In this document: piece by piece, positions 26,386 to 36,136 of the stretch
Position numbering within the stretch: position 1 is the stretch's first letter
Layout: every line of letters begins with the position of its first letter
Source of the DNA: Catellatospora sichuanensis
Lineage (GTDB): Bacteria; Actinomycetota; Actinomycetes; Mycobacteriales; Micromonosporaceae
NCBI RefSeq assembly: GCF_007483665.1
Contig: NZ_VIQO01000050.1
Location: forward strand, 1 to 64,000
DNA length: 64,000 nt
Direction: 5' to 3'
Made by a program: the position numbers and the translations under genes
The notes under the pieces: model-generated
Seen by the model: only the letters and a program-made list of their open reading frames with translations
The model's database searches: none
What the model was told of the DNA's origin: nothing

Positions 26386-27294
26386 TCACTTCACGGTGAC
26401 GGTGTGGTTGTCGACGAACATCTTCGCCCCGTCGTTCTCCGAGAGGTCGAAGACCTCGATCACGTACGTGCCGGTGGGCAGCGACAGCCGCAGCTTCGCC
26501 TCGCCCTGGGCCGGGCCGCCCGCGTCCAGCGTGATGAAACCCTCGCGGACCACCGTGGTCCCCCGCCTGACCTCGTAGTTCATGGTGGCCTCGAAGACCA
26601 TGCCCGCGACGTGCAGGGTGAAGTCCTTGGGCACGGTCGCGCCCTCCTGCGGGTCGATGAGCCACACCGGCAGCAGCGTGTCCACCGCCGGGGCACGGCG
26701 CAGCGGGTCCTTGGTGCCGACGTGGCCCCACAGCTCGTCGACAGGCTTGCCGTCGAGGTGGATGCGCACCTTGGGTTTGCCGCTGACCGCGGTCGCGGTC
26801 CACACCAGCTGCTGCACCGCCTGGTGGGCGGCGAAGGAACCGGCGTCGCCGTTGATCCGCGACCCGGCCAGGTCGACGGTGACGGTGTCCCCGGCGACGG
26901 TCGCCCCGCGCACCCTGGCGCTGGCGGGCCACATGCTGGAGTAGTCGGGGTCGTACGCGGTGCGGCCGTCGAGCATCTCGGCGACCGCCGCCTTCACCTT
27001 CGCAGCGGCCGAGCCGTCGCCGGTGGACAGCCGGTGGAACTCGCGGACCAGCTTCGGCGTGCCGCGGTCGTTGGCCAGGTAGTAGACGGCCAGAGCCCCG
27101 GCGGTGTTCGCGGGCGGGGCGGGTTCGGTGGTGGAGCCCGGCGAGCTGGGAGAGGGTGCGGTGGTGCCCGGCGCGGCCGAGGCCGACGGCGCCGCTGACC
27201 CCGTGGGGTCCGGTGAGGGCGTGGTGGGGGTGCACGCGGCCGACAGCGCGACGAGCGCTACCGGCAGCAGCACGCGAAACCTCAGCGCAGACAT
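26386..27294 (-). CDS. GerMN/Gmad2-domain lipoprotein
   Basis: 302 residues. Lipoprotein signal peptide with lipobox LSAAC (Cys21), a Pro/Ser/Thr-rich linker (22-65), a GerMN domain (VYYLANDRGTPKLVREFHRL ... VDLAGSRINGD ... AVQQLVWTATAV), then a Gmad2 immunoglobulin-like domain (IDPQEGATVPKDFTLHVAGMVFEATMNYEVR ... DNHTVTVK). In actinobacteria such proteins are anchored outside the membrane; function unknown. Monocistronic, followed by a strong terminator. Confidence 0.85.
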   Translation of the reverse strand: MSALRFRVLLPVALVALSAACTPTTPSPDPTGSAAPSASAAPGTTAPSPSSPGSTTEPAPPANTAGALAVYYLANDRGTPKLVREFHRLSTGDGSAAAKVKAAVAEMLDGRTAYDPDYSSMWPASARVRGATVAGDTVTVDLAGSRINGDAGSFAAHQAVQQLVWTATAVSGKPKVRIHLDGKPVDELWGHVGTKDPLRRAPAVDTLLPVWLIDPQEGATVPKDFTLHVAGMVFEATMNYEVRRGTTVVREGFITLDAGGPAQGEAKLRLSLPTGTYVIEVFDLSENDGAKMFVDNHTVTVK

Positions 27295-27418
27295 ACCTCA
27301 GGTGTACGTCCACCCGGTGCTTGCCGCCACCGGCCGTTCAGCCCACGCAGAAATCCGTCACCGCGCGAGGGACGGCAGGGCGCCGTGATCCGGATTCCCG
27401 CCACGCGGTGACGCGGCA

Positions 27419-27440
27419 GGGCGGCCGGGTCGGGCCGCCC
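27419..27440 (-). terminator. hairpin after ribH
   Basis: 8-bp stem GGGCGGCC / GGCCGCCC with a six-base loop, 13 bases beyond the ribH stop. The remaining gap to 27295 holds no gene. Confidence 0.5.
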
Positions 27441-27452
27441 CGCCGGCGGACG

Positions 27453-27926
27453 TCAGCGCTGCAGGTTGCGCAGGGTGACGGCGGCGTCGAGAGCGGCGAA
27501 GACCGCGCCCCAGCCCTTGTCCTCGCTGGACTCCGGCAGGCCGGCCCGGTCCCGGGCCTGCTCCACCGTGTCCACGGTGAGCACGCCGTGCGCGACCGGG
27601 GTGGACTCGTCGAGCGCGATCCGGGTCAGGCCCTCGGTGACCGAGGAGCTGACGTACTCGAAGTGGGCGGTCTCGCCGCGGATCACCACGCCGAGGGCCA
27701 CCACCGCGTCGTGCCGGCGGGCCAGCGCCTGCGCCACCACCGGCAGCTCGACCGAGCCCGCGACATGGGCGACCTGCACGTCGGCCACGTTGCACGCCTT
27801 GGCCGCGGCCTGCGCCCGGTCGAGCATCTGCTCCACCAGGTCGGCGTGCCAGCGCGTCGCGACGATGCCGAGGCTGAGCCCGGTCGCGTCCACGGTCGAC
27901 AGTTCGGGGGCGCCGTGACCGGCCAT
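27453..27926 (-). CDS. ribH: 6,7-dimethyl-8-ribityllumazine synthase
   Basis: Penultimate step of riboflavin synthesis, forming an icosahedral or pentameric shell. 157 residues with IVATRWHADLVEQML, AHVAGSVELPVVAQALA, VALGVVIRGETAHFEYVSSSV and PVAHGVLTVDTVEQA. The start overlaps the ribBA stop by one base (TGATG). Last gene of ribD-E-BA-H. Confidence 0.97.
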   Translation of the reverse strand: MAGHGAPELSTVDATGLSLGIVATRWHADLVEQMLDRAQAAAKACNVADVQVAHVAGSVELPVVAQALARRHDAVVALGVVIRGETAHFEYVSSSVTEGLTRIALDESTPVAHGVLTVDTVEQARDRAGLPESSEDKGWGAVFAALDAAVTLRNLQR

Positions 27927-29158
27927 CAGCTCAGCCCTTCCAGGTCATCCAGGTCGGACAGGTCCAGCTCGTGGCCCATCCGGTCCCGCTTCGTACGCAG
28001 GTAGCGCAGGTTCTCCGGGTGCGGCCGGATCGGCAGCGCCTCGCGGCCCACCACCTTCAGGCCGTACCCGTCCAGCCCGGCGCGCTTGGCCGGGTTGTTG
28101 GTCAGCAGGCGCATGGTGCGCACGCCCAGGTCGTAGAGGATCTGCGCGCCGGTGCCGTAGTCCCGGGCGTCGGCGGGCAGGCCCAGGTCGAGGTTGGCGT
28201 CGACGGTGTCGCGGCCGGCGTCCTGCAGCTGGTAGGCCTGCAGCTTGTGCAGCAGGCCGATGCCGCGGCCCTCGTGCCCGCGGACGTAGAGCACGACGCC
28301 GCGGCCCTCCTGGGCCACCCGGCGCAACGCCGCCTGCAGCTGCGGGCCGCAGTCGCAGCGGACCGAGCCGAACACGTCGCCGGTCAGGCACTCCGAGTGC
28401 ACCCGGACCAGCACGTCCTGGCCGTCGCCCACCTCGCCGTAGACGAGCGCCACGTGCTCGGCGTTGTCGTGCGTGGCGTGGTAGCCGACGGCGGTGAAGT
28501 CGCCGTACTCGGTGGGCAGGCGGGCCTCGACGACCCGGCTGACCAGCTGCTCGGTGCGGCGGCGGTACGCGATGAGGTCGGCGATGCTGACCAGCACCAG
28601 CTCGTGCTCCTCGGCGAAGCGCTGCAGGTCGGGCAGGCGCATCATGGTGCCGTCGTCGTTGACCATCTCGCACATCGCGGCGGCCGGGTGCAGGCCCGCC
28701 AGCTGGGCGAGGTCGACGCCGGACTCGGTGTGCCCCGGCCGGCGCAGCACGCCGCCCGTCTTGGCCCGCAGCGGCACCACGTGGCCCGGCCGCGACAGGT
28801 CGGTGGGCTTGGTGGCCGGCTCACCGAGCAGACGCAGGGTGCGCGCGCGGTCCGCGGCGGAGATGCCGGTGGACACGCCCTCGCGGGCGTCGACGGTCAC
28901 GCAGTACGCGGTGCCGCGGCGGTCCTGGTTGGTGTAGTACATCGGCGGCAGTTCGAGGCGGTCCGCCTCCTCCTCGGTGATCGCCACACAGATGTAGCCC
29001 GAGGTGTAGCGCACGGTGAACGCGACCAGCTCCGGCGTCGCGAGTTCCGCGGCGAAGATCAGGTCGCCCTCGTTCTCGCGGTCCTCGTCGTCGACCACGA
29101 TGACCGGTTTGCCCGCCTTGATGGCGGCAATGGCGTCCTCGATGGTGTTGAGGCTCAT
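27926..29158 (-). CDS. ribBA: bifunctional DHBP synthase / GTP cyclohydrolase II
   Basis: 410 residues. N-half makes the four-carbon unit ([35 protein letters not shown]). C-half opens GTP and has the zinc site [21 protein letters not shown] and [14 protein letters not shown]. Both catalytic parts look complete. The ATG overlaps the stop of a 27-codon mini-ORF, which brings a GCGAGG ribosome site. Confidence 0.97.
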   Translation of the reverse strand: MSLNTIEDAIAAIKAGKPVIVVDDEDRENEGDLIFAAELATPELVAFTVRYTSGYICVAITEEEADRLELPPMYYTNQDRRGTAYCVTVDAREGVSTGISAADRARTLRLLGEPATKPTDLSRPGHVVPLRAKTGGVLRRPGHTESGVDLAQLAGLHPAAAMCEMVNDDGTMMRLPDLQRFAEEHELVLVSIADLIAYRRRTEQLVSRVVEARLPTEYGDFTAVGYHATHDNAEHVALVYGEVGDGQDVLVRVHSECLTGDVFGSVRCDCGPQLQAALRRVAQEGRGVVLYVRGHEGRGIGLLHKLQAYQLQDAGRDTVDANLDLGLPADARDYGTGAQILYDLGVRTMRLLTNNPAKRAGLDGYGLKVVGREALPIRPHPENLRYLRTKRDRMGHELDLSDLDDLEGLS

Positions 29159-29238
29159 GCCGCCACCTCGCTTCGCTCGCCGGCGTCCTGAGCCTTGACG
29201 ACCCTGAGCTGCCCGATTCGTTCGCTTCGCTCACTCAT
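29155..29238 (-). CDS. bridging mini-ORF (27 aa) ribE-ribBA
   Basis: Begins MSERSERIG and ends [10 protein letters not shown], the same ends as the mini-ORFs before argR. The ATG lies two bases after the ribE stop and the TGA overlaps the ribBA ATG (ATGA). The final 25 bases differ from the argR copies at two positions. Confidence 0.5.
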   Translation of the reverse strand: MSERSERIGQLRVVKAQDAGERSEVAA

Positions 29239-29240
29239 GT

Positions 29241-29843
29241 TCACTTCGCTCCCCGCTGCGCTGCGACCAGCTTCTCGACGTACTTGGCGATCACATCGAC
29301 CTCCAGGTTCACCAGCGCACCGGGCTGCTTGCGGCCGAGTGTGGTGAGCTCCAGCGTGGTCGGGATCAGGCTCACCGTGAAGGACTCGCCGTCGACCGCG
29401 ACCACGGTCAGCGAGATGCCGTCCACGGTGATCGACCCCTTCTCCACGATGTACCGGGACATGCCCTCCGGGAGCAGGATCCGGACATCTTCCCAGCCGC
29501 CGCCGGGCTTCTTCGAGGCGATGGTGCCCACGCCGTCGACATGGCCCTGCACGATGTGCCCGCCCAGGCGGGTCGCCGCGGTGACCGCGCGCTCCAGGTT
29601 CACCCGCTCGCCGGGGGCGATGGAACCGAGCGAACTGCGGTCGAACGTCTCCTTCATGACCTCGGTCTCGAAGGTGTCGCCCGCGGTGGAGATGACGGTC
29701 AGGCAGACGCCGTTGACCGCGATCGAGTCCCCGTGCTTGGCGTCGGTGACGACCAGCGGTCCGCGTACCGTGACCTTCGCCCCGTCGCCCTCCCAGGCCA
29801 GGCTCACGATCTCGCCGAGCTCTTCCACGATGCCGGTGAACAC
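29241..29843 (-). CDS. ribE: riboflavin synthase alpha chain
   Basis: Dismutates two lumazines to riboflavin. 200 residues made of two homologous lumazine-binding halves: FTGIVEELGEIV ... GDSIAVNGVCLTV and GHIVQGHVDGVGTI ... KGSITVDGISLTVV. GTG start with GAGGAGG upstream. Confidence 0.97.
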   Translation of the reverse strand: MFTGIVEELGEIVSLAWEGDGAKVTVRGPLVVTDAKHGDSIAVNGVCLTVISTAGDTFETEVMKETFDRSSLGSIAPGERVNLERAVTAATRLGGHIVQGHVDGVGTIASKKPGGGWEDVRILLPEGMSRYIVEKGSITVDGISLTVVAVDGESFTVSLIPTTLELTTLGRKQPGALVNLEVDVIAKYVEKLVAAQRGAK

Positions 29844-29883
29844 TCGTTCCTCCTCGCGTGCCGGCGACTGGCGTCCGGCCGTG

Positions 29884-30972
29884 TCACAAAGTGCCGCTGT
29901 CCGCGCTCGCGCGCGGACGGGCGGTCAGGCGCAGATCCGGCCCGACACGGTCAACATCTAGCACCTCGAGGTCGATGGCGTCCGTGATGGTCGTCACCCC
30001 GGCACCGACGAGTGCGGCCGGGCCGTCGCCGAGCAGCTTCGGCGCGACGTACGAGATGATCAGGTCGACGAGGCCCGCGGCCAGGAAGGCTCCGGCCAGC
30101 CGGGGGCCGCCCTCGAGCAGCACGCTGCGGATGCCGCGGTGGTGCAATTCACTCAGCACGGCGCGCAGATCCACCCGGCCCTCGGCGTCCCCGCCGAGCA
30201 GTGCCGTGGTGGCGATGAGGGTCGGCGCGGCGCCGTCGCGCACCCGGGCGCCGGCGGGCGTACGCCCGTGCGAGTCGATCACCACGCGCAGCGGCTGCCG
30301 GATGGCCAGGCTGCCGGTGCGCAGGTCACGTGTGGTCAACCGGGGGTCGTCGGCGAGTACGGTGCCGACCCCGACCATGATCGCGTCGACGGTGCCGCGC
30401 AGCCGGTGCACGTCCATGCGGGCCGCCTCGGAAGTGATCCACATGCTGGTGCCGTCGGCCGCCGCGGAGCGCCCGTCGAGGGTGGAGGCGGTCTTCCAGA
30501 TCACGTAGGGCCGTCCTCGGCGCACCGAGGTGAGCCAGGCGATGTTGCCCTCCTCCGCCTCGGCGGTGCGCACCCCCGTCAGCACCTCGACGCCCGCGTC
30601 GCGCAGGGTCGCCTCGCCGCCCGCGGCCAGCGGGTTGGGGTCGTCCACGGCGATCACGACACGGGCCACGCCCGCGCGGATCAGCGCCTGGACGCATGGG
30701 CCGGTGCGGCCGGTGTGGTTGCACGGCTCCAGGGTGACCACCGCGGTGCCGCCGCGGGCCTTCTCGCCCGCCTGGGCCAGCGCCACGATCTCGGCGTGCG
30801 GGCCGCCCGCGTACGCGTGGAAGCCCTCGCCGACGACGTGTCCGGCGGAGTCCAGCAGCACGCAGCCGACGACCGGGTTCGGGCTGGTGGTGCCCAGTCC
30901 GCGCGCGGCGAGCTCGATCGCCCGGGCCATCGCCTTGTCCTCGGCCGGGCTGACCGTGGGTAGCTGCCCCAT
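29884..30972 (-). CDS. ribD: bifunctional pyrimidine deaminase/reductase
   Basis: 362 residues from ATG 30972, which has GGGAGG nine bases upstream; an in-frame ATG at 31020 is less likely. N-domain deaminase with zinc ligands in GGPHAEIVAL and EPCNHTGRTGPC, C-domain reductase (IWKTASTLDGRSAAADGTSMWIT, VLLEGGPRLAGAFLAAGLVD). First gene of the riboflavin cluster. No FMN riboswitch fits in the short upstream gap. Confidence 0.96.
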   Translation of the reverse strand: MGQLPTVSPAEDKAMARAIELAARGLGTTSPNPVVGCVLLDSAGHVVGEGFHAYAGGPHAEIVALAQAGEKARGGTAVVTLEPCNHTGRTGPCVQALIRAGVARVVIAVDDPNPLAAGGEATLRDAGVEVLTGVRTAEAEEGNIAWLTSVRRGRPYVIWKTASTLDGRSAAADGTSMWITSEAARMDVHRLRGTVDAIMVGVGTVLADDPRLTTRDLRTGSLAIRQPLRVVIDSHGRTPAGARVRDGAAPTLIATTALLGGDAEGRVDLRAVLSELHHRGIRSVLLEGGPRLAGAFLAAGLVDLIISYVAPKLLGDGPAALVGAGVTTITDAIDLEVLDVDRVGPDLRLTARPRASADSGTL

Positions 30973-30993
30973 CCGCTCAAACCTCCCTGCGCT

Positions 30994-31014
30994 GTCAGGC
31001 GACGTGTGCCTGAC
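30994..31014 (-). terminator. small hairpin between the GGDEF gene and ribD
   Basis: 7-bp stem GTCAGGC / GCCTGAC with a seven-base loop, about 20 bases before the ribD start and 16 bases past the GGDEF stop. It could end the rpe-GGDEF transcript or form part of the ribD leader. Confidence 0.35.
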
Positions 31015-31029
31015 TGGCACGCCAGTGTG

Positions 31030-32115
31030 TCACGCGTGCGGGCCGGTTTCGGCGGCGGTGTCGCTCTCTGTGACGCGCTGCTGCGGCAGCACCGCCGGGG
31101 GGTCCTCGGCGGGCCGCCGCCGGGGCAGCGGTCCGGCCGGATCCGCGGGTGCGGGCGGGCGGTCCGAGCGCTGGTCGAGGGCGACGTAATTGCCCTTGTT
31201 CTTCTTCGCCGCCGCCTTCATCTCGGACGCGACCGCGACGACCTCGCCGGGGTGGCCGAAGGTGCGGCTGGTGGACAGGGCCACCCCGATGGACAGCGTC
31301 ACCAGGTTGACCTCGAAGACGACTCCGCGCCGGTCGACCACTTCGAGGTAACCGCGGGCCGAGTCGATCGGGTCGTAGAGGGCGTCCGAGGCGCGCTGGA
31401 AGTCGTAGATCGCATAACTGGTGATCTCCTGCACCTGGGAGGGGTGGCAGACCACCACGAAGTCGTCGCCGCCGACGTGGCCCAGGAACGCCGGGGGCAG
31501 GCCCACCGACACCGTGGCGCGCCGCATCGACCGGGCCAGCGCGCTGATGAACTGGTCGCCGCGGCCGAAGCCGTACACGTCGTTGACGCTCTTGAACCGG
31601 TCGATGTCGACGTAGCAGACGGCGTAGTCGTCGCCCGTCTTCAGCCGGTCGGCGATCTCCCGCAGGATGCGGGTGTTGCCGGCCAGCCCGGTCAGCGGGG
31701 AGACCTCCCTCGCCTCCTGGTTGCGCCGCAGCGTGGCGCGCACCCGTGCGATCAGCTCCGAGGTGTCGAACGGCTTGACGATGTAGTCGTCCGCACCCGC
31801 GGCGAGCCCCGCCACCTTGTCGGAGGTGAGCGCCTTGGCGGTGAGCACGATGATGGGCAGCGCGGTGACCATCGGGTCGGCGCGTAGCCGCCGGGTCAGC
31901 TCCAGACCGTCCATCTCGGGCATCATCAGGTCGACCAGGGCCAGATCGGGGCGGCGGTGCTCCAGCAGCGCCAGCGCCTCCGGGCCGCTGTGCGCGCTCA
32001 TCACGTCGAACCCGTGCAGGCGCAGGTTGACCTCGACCACGCGCACGATGTCCGGGTCGTCGTCGACGACCAGGATCAATTCGGCCTGGCCGGCTGCCTG
32101 CGGCTCGATGGTCAA
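31030..32115 (-). CDS. REC-GGDEF response regulator (putative diguanylate cyclase)
   Basis: 361 residues. Receiver domain ~13-130 ([15 protein letters not shown], phospho-Asp in [31 protein letters not shown]), then a GGDEF domain ~140-310 ([21 protein letters not shown]; signature GGDDF near 215). The fourth signature residue is Asp in place of Glu, so cyclase activity is plausible but not certain. Pro-rich C-terminal tail. TTG start overlapping the rpe stop (TTGA). c-di-GMP would be read by BldD, encoded at 53.5 kb. No histidine kinase adjacent. Confidence 0.88.
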   Translation of the reverse strand: MTIEPQAAGQAELILVVDDDPDIVRVVEVNLRLHGFDVMSAHSGPEALALLEHRRPDLALVDLMMPEMDGLELTRRLRADPMVTALPIIVLTAKALTSDKVAGLAAGADDYIVKPFDTSELIARVRATLRRNQEAREVSPLTGLAGNTRILREIADRLKTGDDYAVCYVDIDRFKSVNDVYGFGRGDQFISALARSMRRATVSVGLPPAFLGHVGGDDFVVVCHPSQVQEITSYAIYDFQRASDALYDPIDSARGYLEVVDRRGVVFEVNLVTLSIGVALSTSRTFGHPGEVVAVASEMKAAAKKNKGNYVALDQRSDRPPAPADPAGPLPRRRPAEDPPAVLPQQRVTESDTAAETGPHA

Positions 32116-32819
32116 ACTGTCGTGCCCCCACTGTCCGATCTGGTCTGACGGGCGACGGCCGCCTGCGCCAGAGCACGCAGTTTACGACAGGCCTCGGCGG
32201 GGTCGTCGGCTCCGTACACCGCGGTGCCCGCGACGAACGCGTCGGCGCCCGCCAGCGCCGCGGCCTCGATGGTGTCGTCGGCGATGCCGCCGTCGACCTC
32301 GATCCGGATGTCCAGGTGGCCGGCATCGGCATGCCGCCGCGCGGTGCGCACCTTGTCCAGCATCTCCGGCATGAACCGCTGCCCGCCGAAGCCCGCCTTG
32401 ATGGTCATCACCAGCAGCGTGTCGAAATACGGCAGCAGTTCCAGGTACGGCTCGATCGGGGTGTCGCGGTCCACCGCGAGCCCGGCCAGCGTCCCTGCCG
32501 CGCGCAGGTCCTTGGCCAGCGCCACCGGGTCTGCGCAGGCTTCCGCATGGAACGTCACGTTGTACGCGCCGAGCTGCGCGTAGGCCGGGGCCCAGCGTTT
32601 CGGGTCCTCGATCATCAGATGGCAGTCGAAGGGGATGCCGGTCGCCTGGCGCAGGCTCTCCACCACGGCCGGCCCGATGGTCAGGTTGGGCACGAAGTGG
32701 TTGTCCATCACGTCGACGTGCAACCAGTCCGCCGCGCCCTCGACCGCGTGCGCCTCGTCGGCGAGCCGCGCGAAGTCGGCGGCGAGGATGCTGGGGGCGA
32801 TGATGATGTCGGGCGTCAC
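32112..32819 (-). CDS. rpe: ribulose-phosphate 3-epimerase
   Basis: Pentose-phosphate enzyme interconverting ribulose- and xylulose-5-phosphate; supplies the ribulose-5-phosphate used by RibBA. 235 residues, TIM barrel: [54 protein letters not shown] and EVDGGI. Signature metal-binding residues intact. Confidence 0.97.
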   Translation of the reverse strand: MTPDIIIAPSILAADFARLADEAHAVEGAADWLHVDVMDNHFVPNLTIGPAVVESLRQATGIPFDCHLMIEDPKRWAPAYAQLGAYNVTFHAEACADPVALAKDLRAAGTLAGLAVDRDTPIEPYLELLPYFDTLLVMTIKAGFGGQRFMPEMLDKVRTARRHADAGHLDIRIEVDGGIADDTIEAAALAGADAFVAGTAVYGADDPAEACRKLRALAQAAVARQTRSDSGGTTV

Positions 32820-32862
32820 ACGATCAGCTTACGGAGCGTGAACCGGTGTGCGCCCGCCCGTC

Positions 32863-32891
32863 CCCCTCCCGCCGTCACACGGCAGGAGGGG
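32863..32891 (-). terminator. terminator after rsmB
   Basis: 13-bp arms CCCCTCCCGCCGT and ACGGCAGGAGGGG with a three-base loop. The single mismatch becomes G.U in the leftward transcript, so the RNA stem is unbroken in that direction only. Confidence 0.7.
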
Positions 32892-32904
32892 TAAACCTGG
32901 TCGT

Positions 32905-33032
32905 TCAGCCCTTGCGGCGCACCGTTACCCGGCAGCCGCCGCCACGCGGCAGGTCAACGATCTCAGGCCTTGCGGCGCACCATGCCCGGCGGCCGTCGCA
33001 GAAGGGCAGCCGCCTCAGGCCTTGCGGCGCAG
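32905..33032 (-). repeat. three tandem copies of the rsmB 3' end
   Basis: The 18-base unit TCAGGCCTTGCGGCGCA(C/G) and near-identical versions occur at 32905, 32963 and 33015, spaced 58 and 52 bases. On the minus strand each reads CGCCGCAAGG(C/G)C-TGA, i.e. the last codons and stop of rsmB repeated twice beyond the gene. Looks like a decayed tandem duplication. Confidence 0.7.
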
Positions 33033-34472
33033 CAGGGCCAGGAACATGGCGTCGGTGCCGTGCCGGTGCGGCCACAGTTGCACCGTGGGCCCGTCGCCGA
33101 GGCCGGGCATGCCGGCCGGCAGCGACGCGCGGGCGTCGACGAACTCGACGTCCAGTCCGGAACGGCGCACCGCCTCGGTCACGCTGACCTGCGTCTCCAC
33201 CAGGTGCGGGGAGCAGGTCACGTACGCCACCAGACCGCCGGGGCGCACCGCGCGCAGCGCCGCGGTGATCAGTTCCCGCTGCAGCTTGGTCAGCGGAGGA
33301 AGGTCGGAGGGCTGCCGCCGCCAACGCGACTCCGGACGTCGCCGCAGCGAGCCCAGGCCCGTGCACGGCGCGTCGACCAGCACGCGGTCGAAGCCGCCCT
33401 CGGGCAGGTCCCGATCCGCGCCGACGCTGCGCCCGTCGGTGCAGACGACGGTCGCGGGCAGGCCGCGCACCGCGTTGGCGACCATCTTCGCCCGGTGCTC
33501 GGTGACCTCGACCGCGGTCAGGTGCGCGCCGCGCTGCGCGGCCAGCGCCGCCAGCAGGCCCGCCTTGCCGCCGGGACCGGCGCACAGGTCCAGCCAGCGC
33601 TCGTCCTGACCCTCCAGCGGGGCGTCGATCAGCGCGCTGGCCACCAGCTGGCTGCCCTCGTCCTGCACGTGCGCCCGGCCGGTCTTGATCTCGACCAGCT
33701 CGCCCGGCGAGCCGCCGCCGAGGTAGACGGCGTACGGCGAGAACGCGCCGGGCTGCCCGCCGACGGCGTCGGCCAGGTCGATCGCGTCGGACCGGCCGGG
33801 GCGTGCGCACAGGTGCACCTCGGGCCGGTCGTTGTCGGCGCCGAGCAGCTGGGCGGTCTCGGCGAGATCGCCGCCGAGCGCCTCCCGGAACGCCCGTACG
33901 ATCCACTCCGGATGGTTCTCGGTGACCGCGAGGTGGCCGACCGGGTCGTCCTGCTCGGACGGTGCGACCTGGGCCAGCCAGGCGTCCAGGTCGCGCTCGG
34001 CGATCCGGCGCATGACCGCGTTGGCGAAACCGGCCGCACCCGGCGCGACCGAGTGCACCAGGTCGACCGTGGAGGCCACGGCGGCGTGGGCGGGCACCCT
34101 GGTGTGCAGCACCTGGTATGCCCCGAGGCGCAGCGCGTCACGGGCCGGCGGGTCGATGCGCGAGATGTCACGGTCGGCCGCCGCCGCGATGATCATGTCG
34201 AGGGTGCCCCGGGCGCGCAGCGTGCCGTAGGTCAGCTCGGTGGCGAACGCCGCGTCGCGGCCGAACAGGCCCGCCTCGCGGAGCAGCCCCGGCAGCACCA
34301 GGTTCGCGTACGCGTCGTCGCGGTGCACCGCCAGCAGGGCCTGGTACGCCGCCATCCGGGCCGGGTCGTGGGCAGGCCGCCCGGCTCGTGGCCCGCGCCC
34401 GCCCCGGGCGTCGCGGTCGTGCTGGCGCGGCTTGGCCGCACCGGAGCTGCTGCCCCCGCGGAACGATGTCAC
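33015..34472 (-). CDS. rsmB: 16S rRNA (cytosine-967-C5) methyltransferase
   Basis: 485 residues. N-terminal NusB-like RNA-binding domain ([33 protein letters not shown]), then the Sun/NOL1 methyltransferase: [14 protein letters not shown] (SAM site), [18 protein letters not shown] and TCSPH with the two catalytic cysteines. GTG start overlaps the fmt stop (GTGA). Basic, low-complexity first ~40 residues. Confidence 0.93.
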   Translation of the reverse strand: MTSFRGGSSSGAAKPRQHDRDARGGRGPRAGRPAHDPARMAAYQALLAVHRDDAYANLVLPGLLREAGLFGRDAAFATELTYGTLRARGTLDMIIAAAADRDISRIDPPARDALRLGAYQVLHTRVPAHAAVASTVDLVHSVAPGAAGFANAVMRRIAERDLDAWLAQVAPSEQDDPVGHLAVTENHPEWIVRAFREALGGDLAETAQLLGADNDRPEVHLCARPGRSDAIDLADAVGGQPGAFSPYAVYLGGGSPGELVEIKTGRAHVQDEGSQLVASALIDAPLEGQDERWLDLCAGPGGKAGLLAALAAQRGAHLTAVEVTEHRAKMVANAVRGLPATVVCTDGRSVGADRDLPEGGFDRVLVDAPCTGLGSLRRRPESRWRRQPSDLPPLTKLQRELITAALRAVRPGGLVAYVTCSPHLVETQVSVTEAVRRSGLDVEFVDARASLPAGMPGLGDGPTVQLWPHRHGTDAMFLALLRRKA

Positions 34473-35395
34473 GAGAAGCTGTCCTCACCCTCGACGCGGA
34501 CCCCGCGGGCCCAGTCCACCGCCGACATGGGCTTCTTGCCCGCGGCACGTACCTCACCCAGCTCCACCGGACTGGTGGCGGTGCCGACCAGCACCCGGCG
34601 CTTCTCGACCAGCAGATCGCCGGGCTTGAGCGCGGGGCCGTCGGCGACCGGTGACACCGGCCCGAGCTTGACCCGCTCACCGCGGAACGTCGTCCACGCG
34701 CCAGGGCCGGGCGTGGTCGCGCGCACCCGCCGGTCCACGGCGAACGCGGGCTCGCTCCAGCGCACCTCGGCGTCCTCGACGGTGATCTTCGGAGCCAGGG
34801 TGACGCCGTCGGCCGGCTGCGCCACGGCGCGTGCCGCGCCCGCGCCGATCGCGTCGAGCACCGTCACCAGCAGCCCCGCGCCGTCCACCGCGAGCCGCTC
34901 CAGCAGGTCGCCGGAGGTGTCGCGGGGGCGGATCTGCTCGATCAGCGTGCCGAACACCGGCCCGGTGTCCAGGCCCGCCTCGAGTTGGAACACCGAGGCT
35001 CCGGTGAACTCGTCGCCGTGCCAGACCGAGTGCTGCACCGGGGCCGCGCCACGCCACGCGGGCAGCAGCGAGAAGTGCAGGTTCACCCAGCCCTGCGCGG
35101 GGATGTCCAGGGCGGCCTGGGGCACCAGTGCGCCGTACGCGACGACCGGCACGCAGTCGGGGGCCAGCTCGCGCAGCCGGTCGAGGAACTCGGGCTCACG
35201 GGGCCGGGCCGGGGTGAGCACCTCAATGCCGCGCTCGTCGGCCCAGGCGGCCACGTGCGAGCGCACCATCCGCCGCCCGCGGCCCGAGGGCGCGTCGGGG
35301 CGGGTGACCACGGCCAGCAACTCGTGGCCGGACTTCTCGATGGCGTCCAGGGAGGGCAGCGCCACCTCGGGCGTGCCGGCGAAGACCAGTCGCAC
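34469..35395 (-). CDS. fmt: methionyl-tRNA formyltransferase
   Basis: Formylates initiator Met-tRNA. 308 residues: [48 protein letters not shown] (catalytic Asn/His), [17 protein letters not shown] and a C-terminal OB-like domain. Three bases downstream of def, whose product removes the formyl group. Confidence 0.97.
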   Translation of the reverse strand: MRLVFAGTPEVALPSLDAIEKSGHELLAVVTRPDAPSGRGRRMVRSHVAAWADERGIEVLTPARPREPEFLDRLRELAPDCVPVVAYGALVPQAALDIPAQGWVNLHFSLLPAWRGAAPVQHSVWHGDEFTGASVFQLEAGLDTGPVFGTLIEQIRPRDTSGDLLERLAVDGAGLLVTVLDAIGAGAARAVAQPADGVTLAPKITVEDAEVRWSEPAFAVDRRVRATTPGPGAWTTFRGERVKLGPVSPVADGPALKPGDLLVEKRRVLVGTATSPVELGEVRAAGKKPMSAVDWARGVRVEGEDSFS

Positions 35396-35398
35396 GGG

Positions 35399-35956
35399 CT
35401 ACCTCCCCAGACCGAACGGGCTCGGCGCGGCGTGCGGGGAGACCTTCACCACGGTCCGGGTCGGGTCGTACCAGTCGGCGCGGCGGATGTCGCGCAGCGC
35501 GGTCTTGCGCGAGGCCATGTCCAGCCGGTCGATGAAGATGACGCCGTCGAGGTGGTCGGTCTCGTGCTGGATGCAGCGCGACATCAGGCCGGTGCCGACG
35601 ATCTGCAGCGCGTCGCCGGACTCGTTGAAGCCCTTGGCGATGACGTTCTTGCGGCGCTTGGTGTCGTAGTACAGCCCCGGCACGGACAGGCAGCCCTCGT
35701 CGCCGTCCATCTCCTCCTCGTCGGGGAAGTGCAGCACCGGGTTGATGAGGTGGCCGACGACGTCGTCCACGTCGAAGCTGAACACCCGCAGCCCGACGCC
35801 GATCTGCGGCGCGGCCAGTCCCACGCCTCCGGCATCGCGCATGGTCTCGGTCAGGTCGCGCACGAGGCCGCGCAGTTCCTTGTCGAAGGTGACCACCTCG
35901 TCGGCGGCGGTGCGCAGCACCGGATCACCGAAGAGTCGGATGGGCTGGACGGTCAC
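35399..35956 (-). CDS. def: peptide deformylase
   Basis: 185 residues from GTG 35956 with GAGGAG nine bases upstream; the frame stays open to an ATG at 36040. Three signature motifs: GVGLAAPQIG, EGCLSVPG and QHETDHLDGVIF (Cys and two His bind iron). Paired with fmt as the usual deformylation/formylation operon. Confidence 0.95.
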   Translation of the reverse strand: MTVQPIRLFGDPVLRTAADEVVTFDKELRGLVRDLTETMRDAGGVGLAAPQIGVGLRVFSFDVDDVVGHLINPVLHFPDEEEMDGDEGCLSVPGLYYDTKRRKNVIAKGFNESGDALQIVGTGLMSRCIQHETDHLDGVIFIDRLDMASRKTALRDIRRADWYDPTRTVVKVSPHAAPSPFGLGR

Positions 35957-36136
35957 AGGGGTCGTCTCCTCGGCAGTCGTACGAAGGGCAGTGCTGATCA
36001 GTCTACGGAGTGCCTCCTGCCCGCCTGCACGATCGGTCATGCGGCGCAGAGTTCGTCCGGTTTTCGACGCTCGACATCACACCCCGGGCCGATCGCCCGG
36101 ATCCACGCCTGGACCGCGTACGCATCGACGCGCCGG

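Noticed and set aside
30973-31029. FMN riboswitch before ribD
   Set aside because: Only about 57 bases separate the GGDEF stop from ribD, too short for an FMN aptamer, and no RFN boxes are visible.
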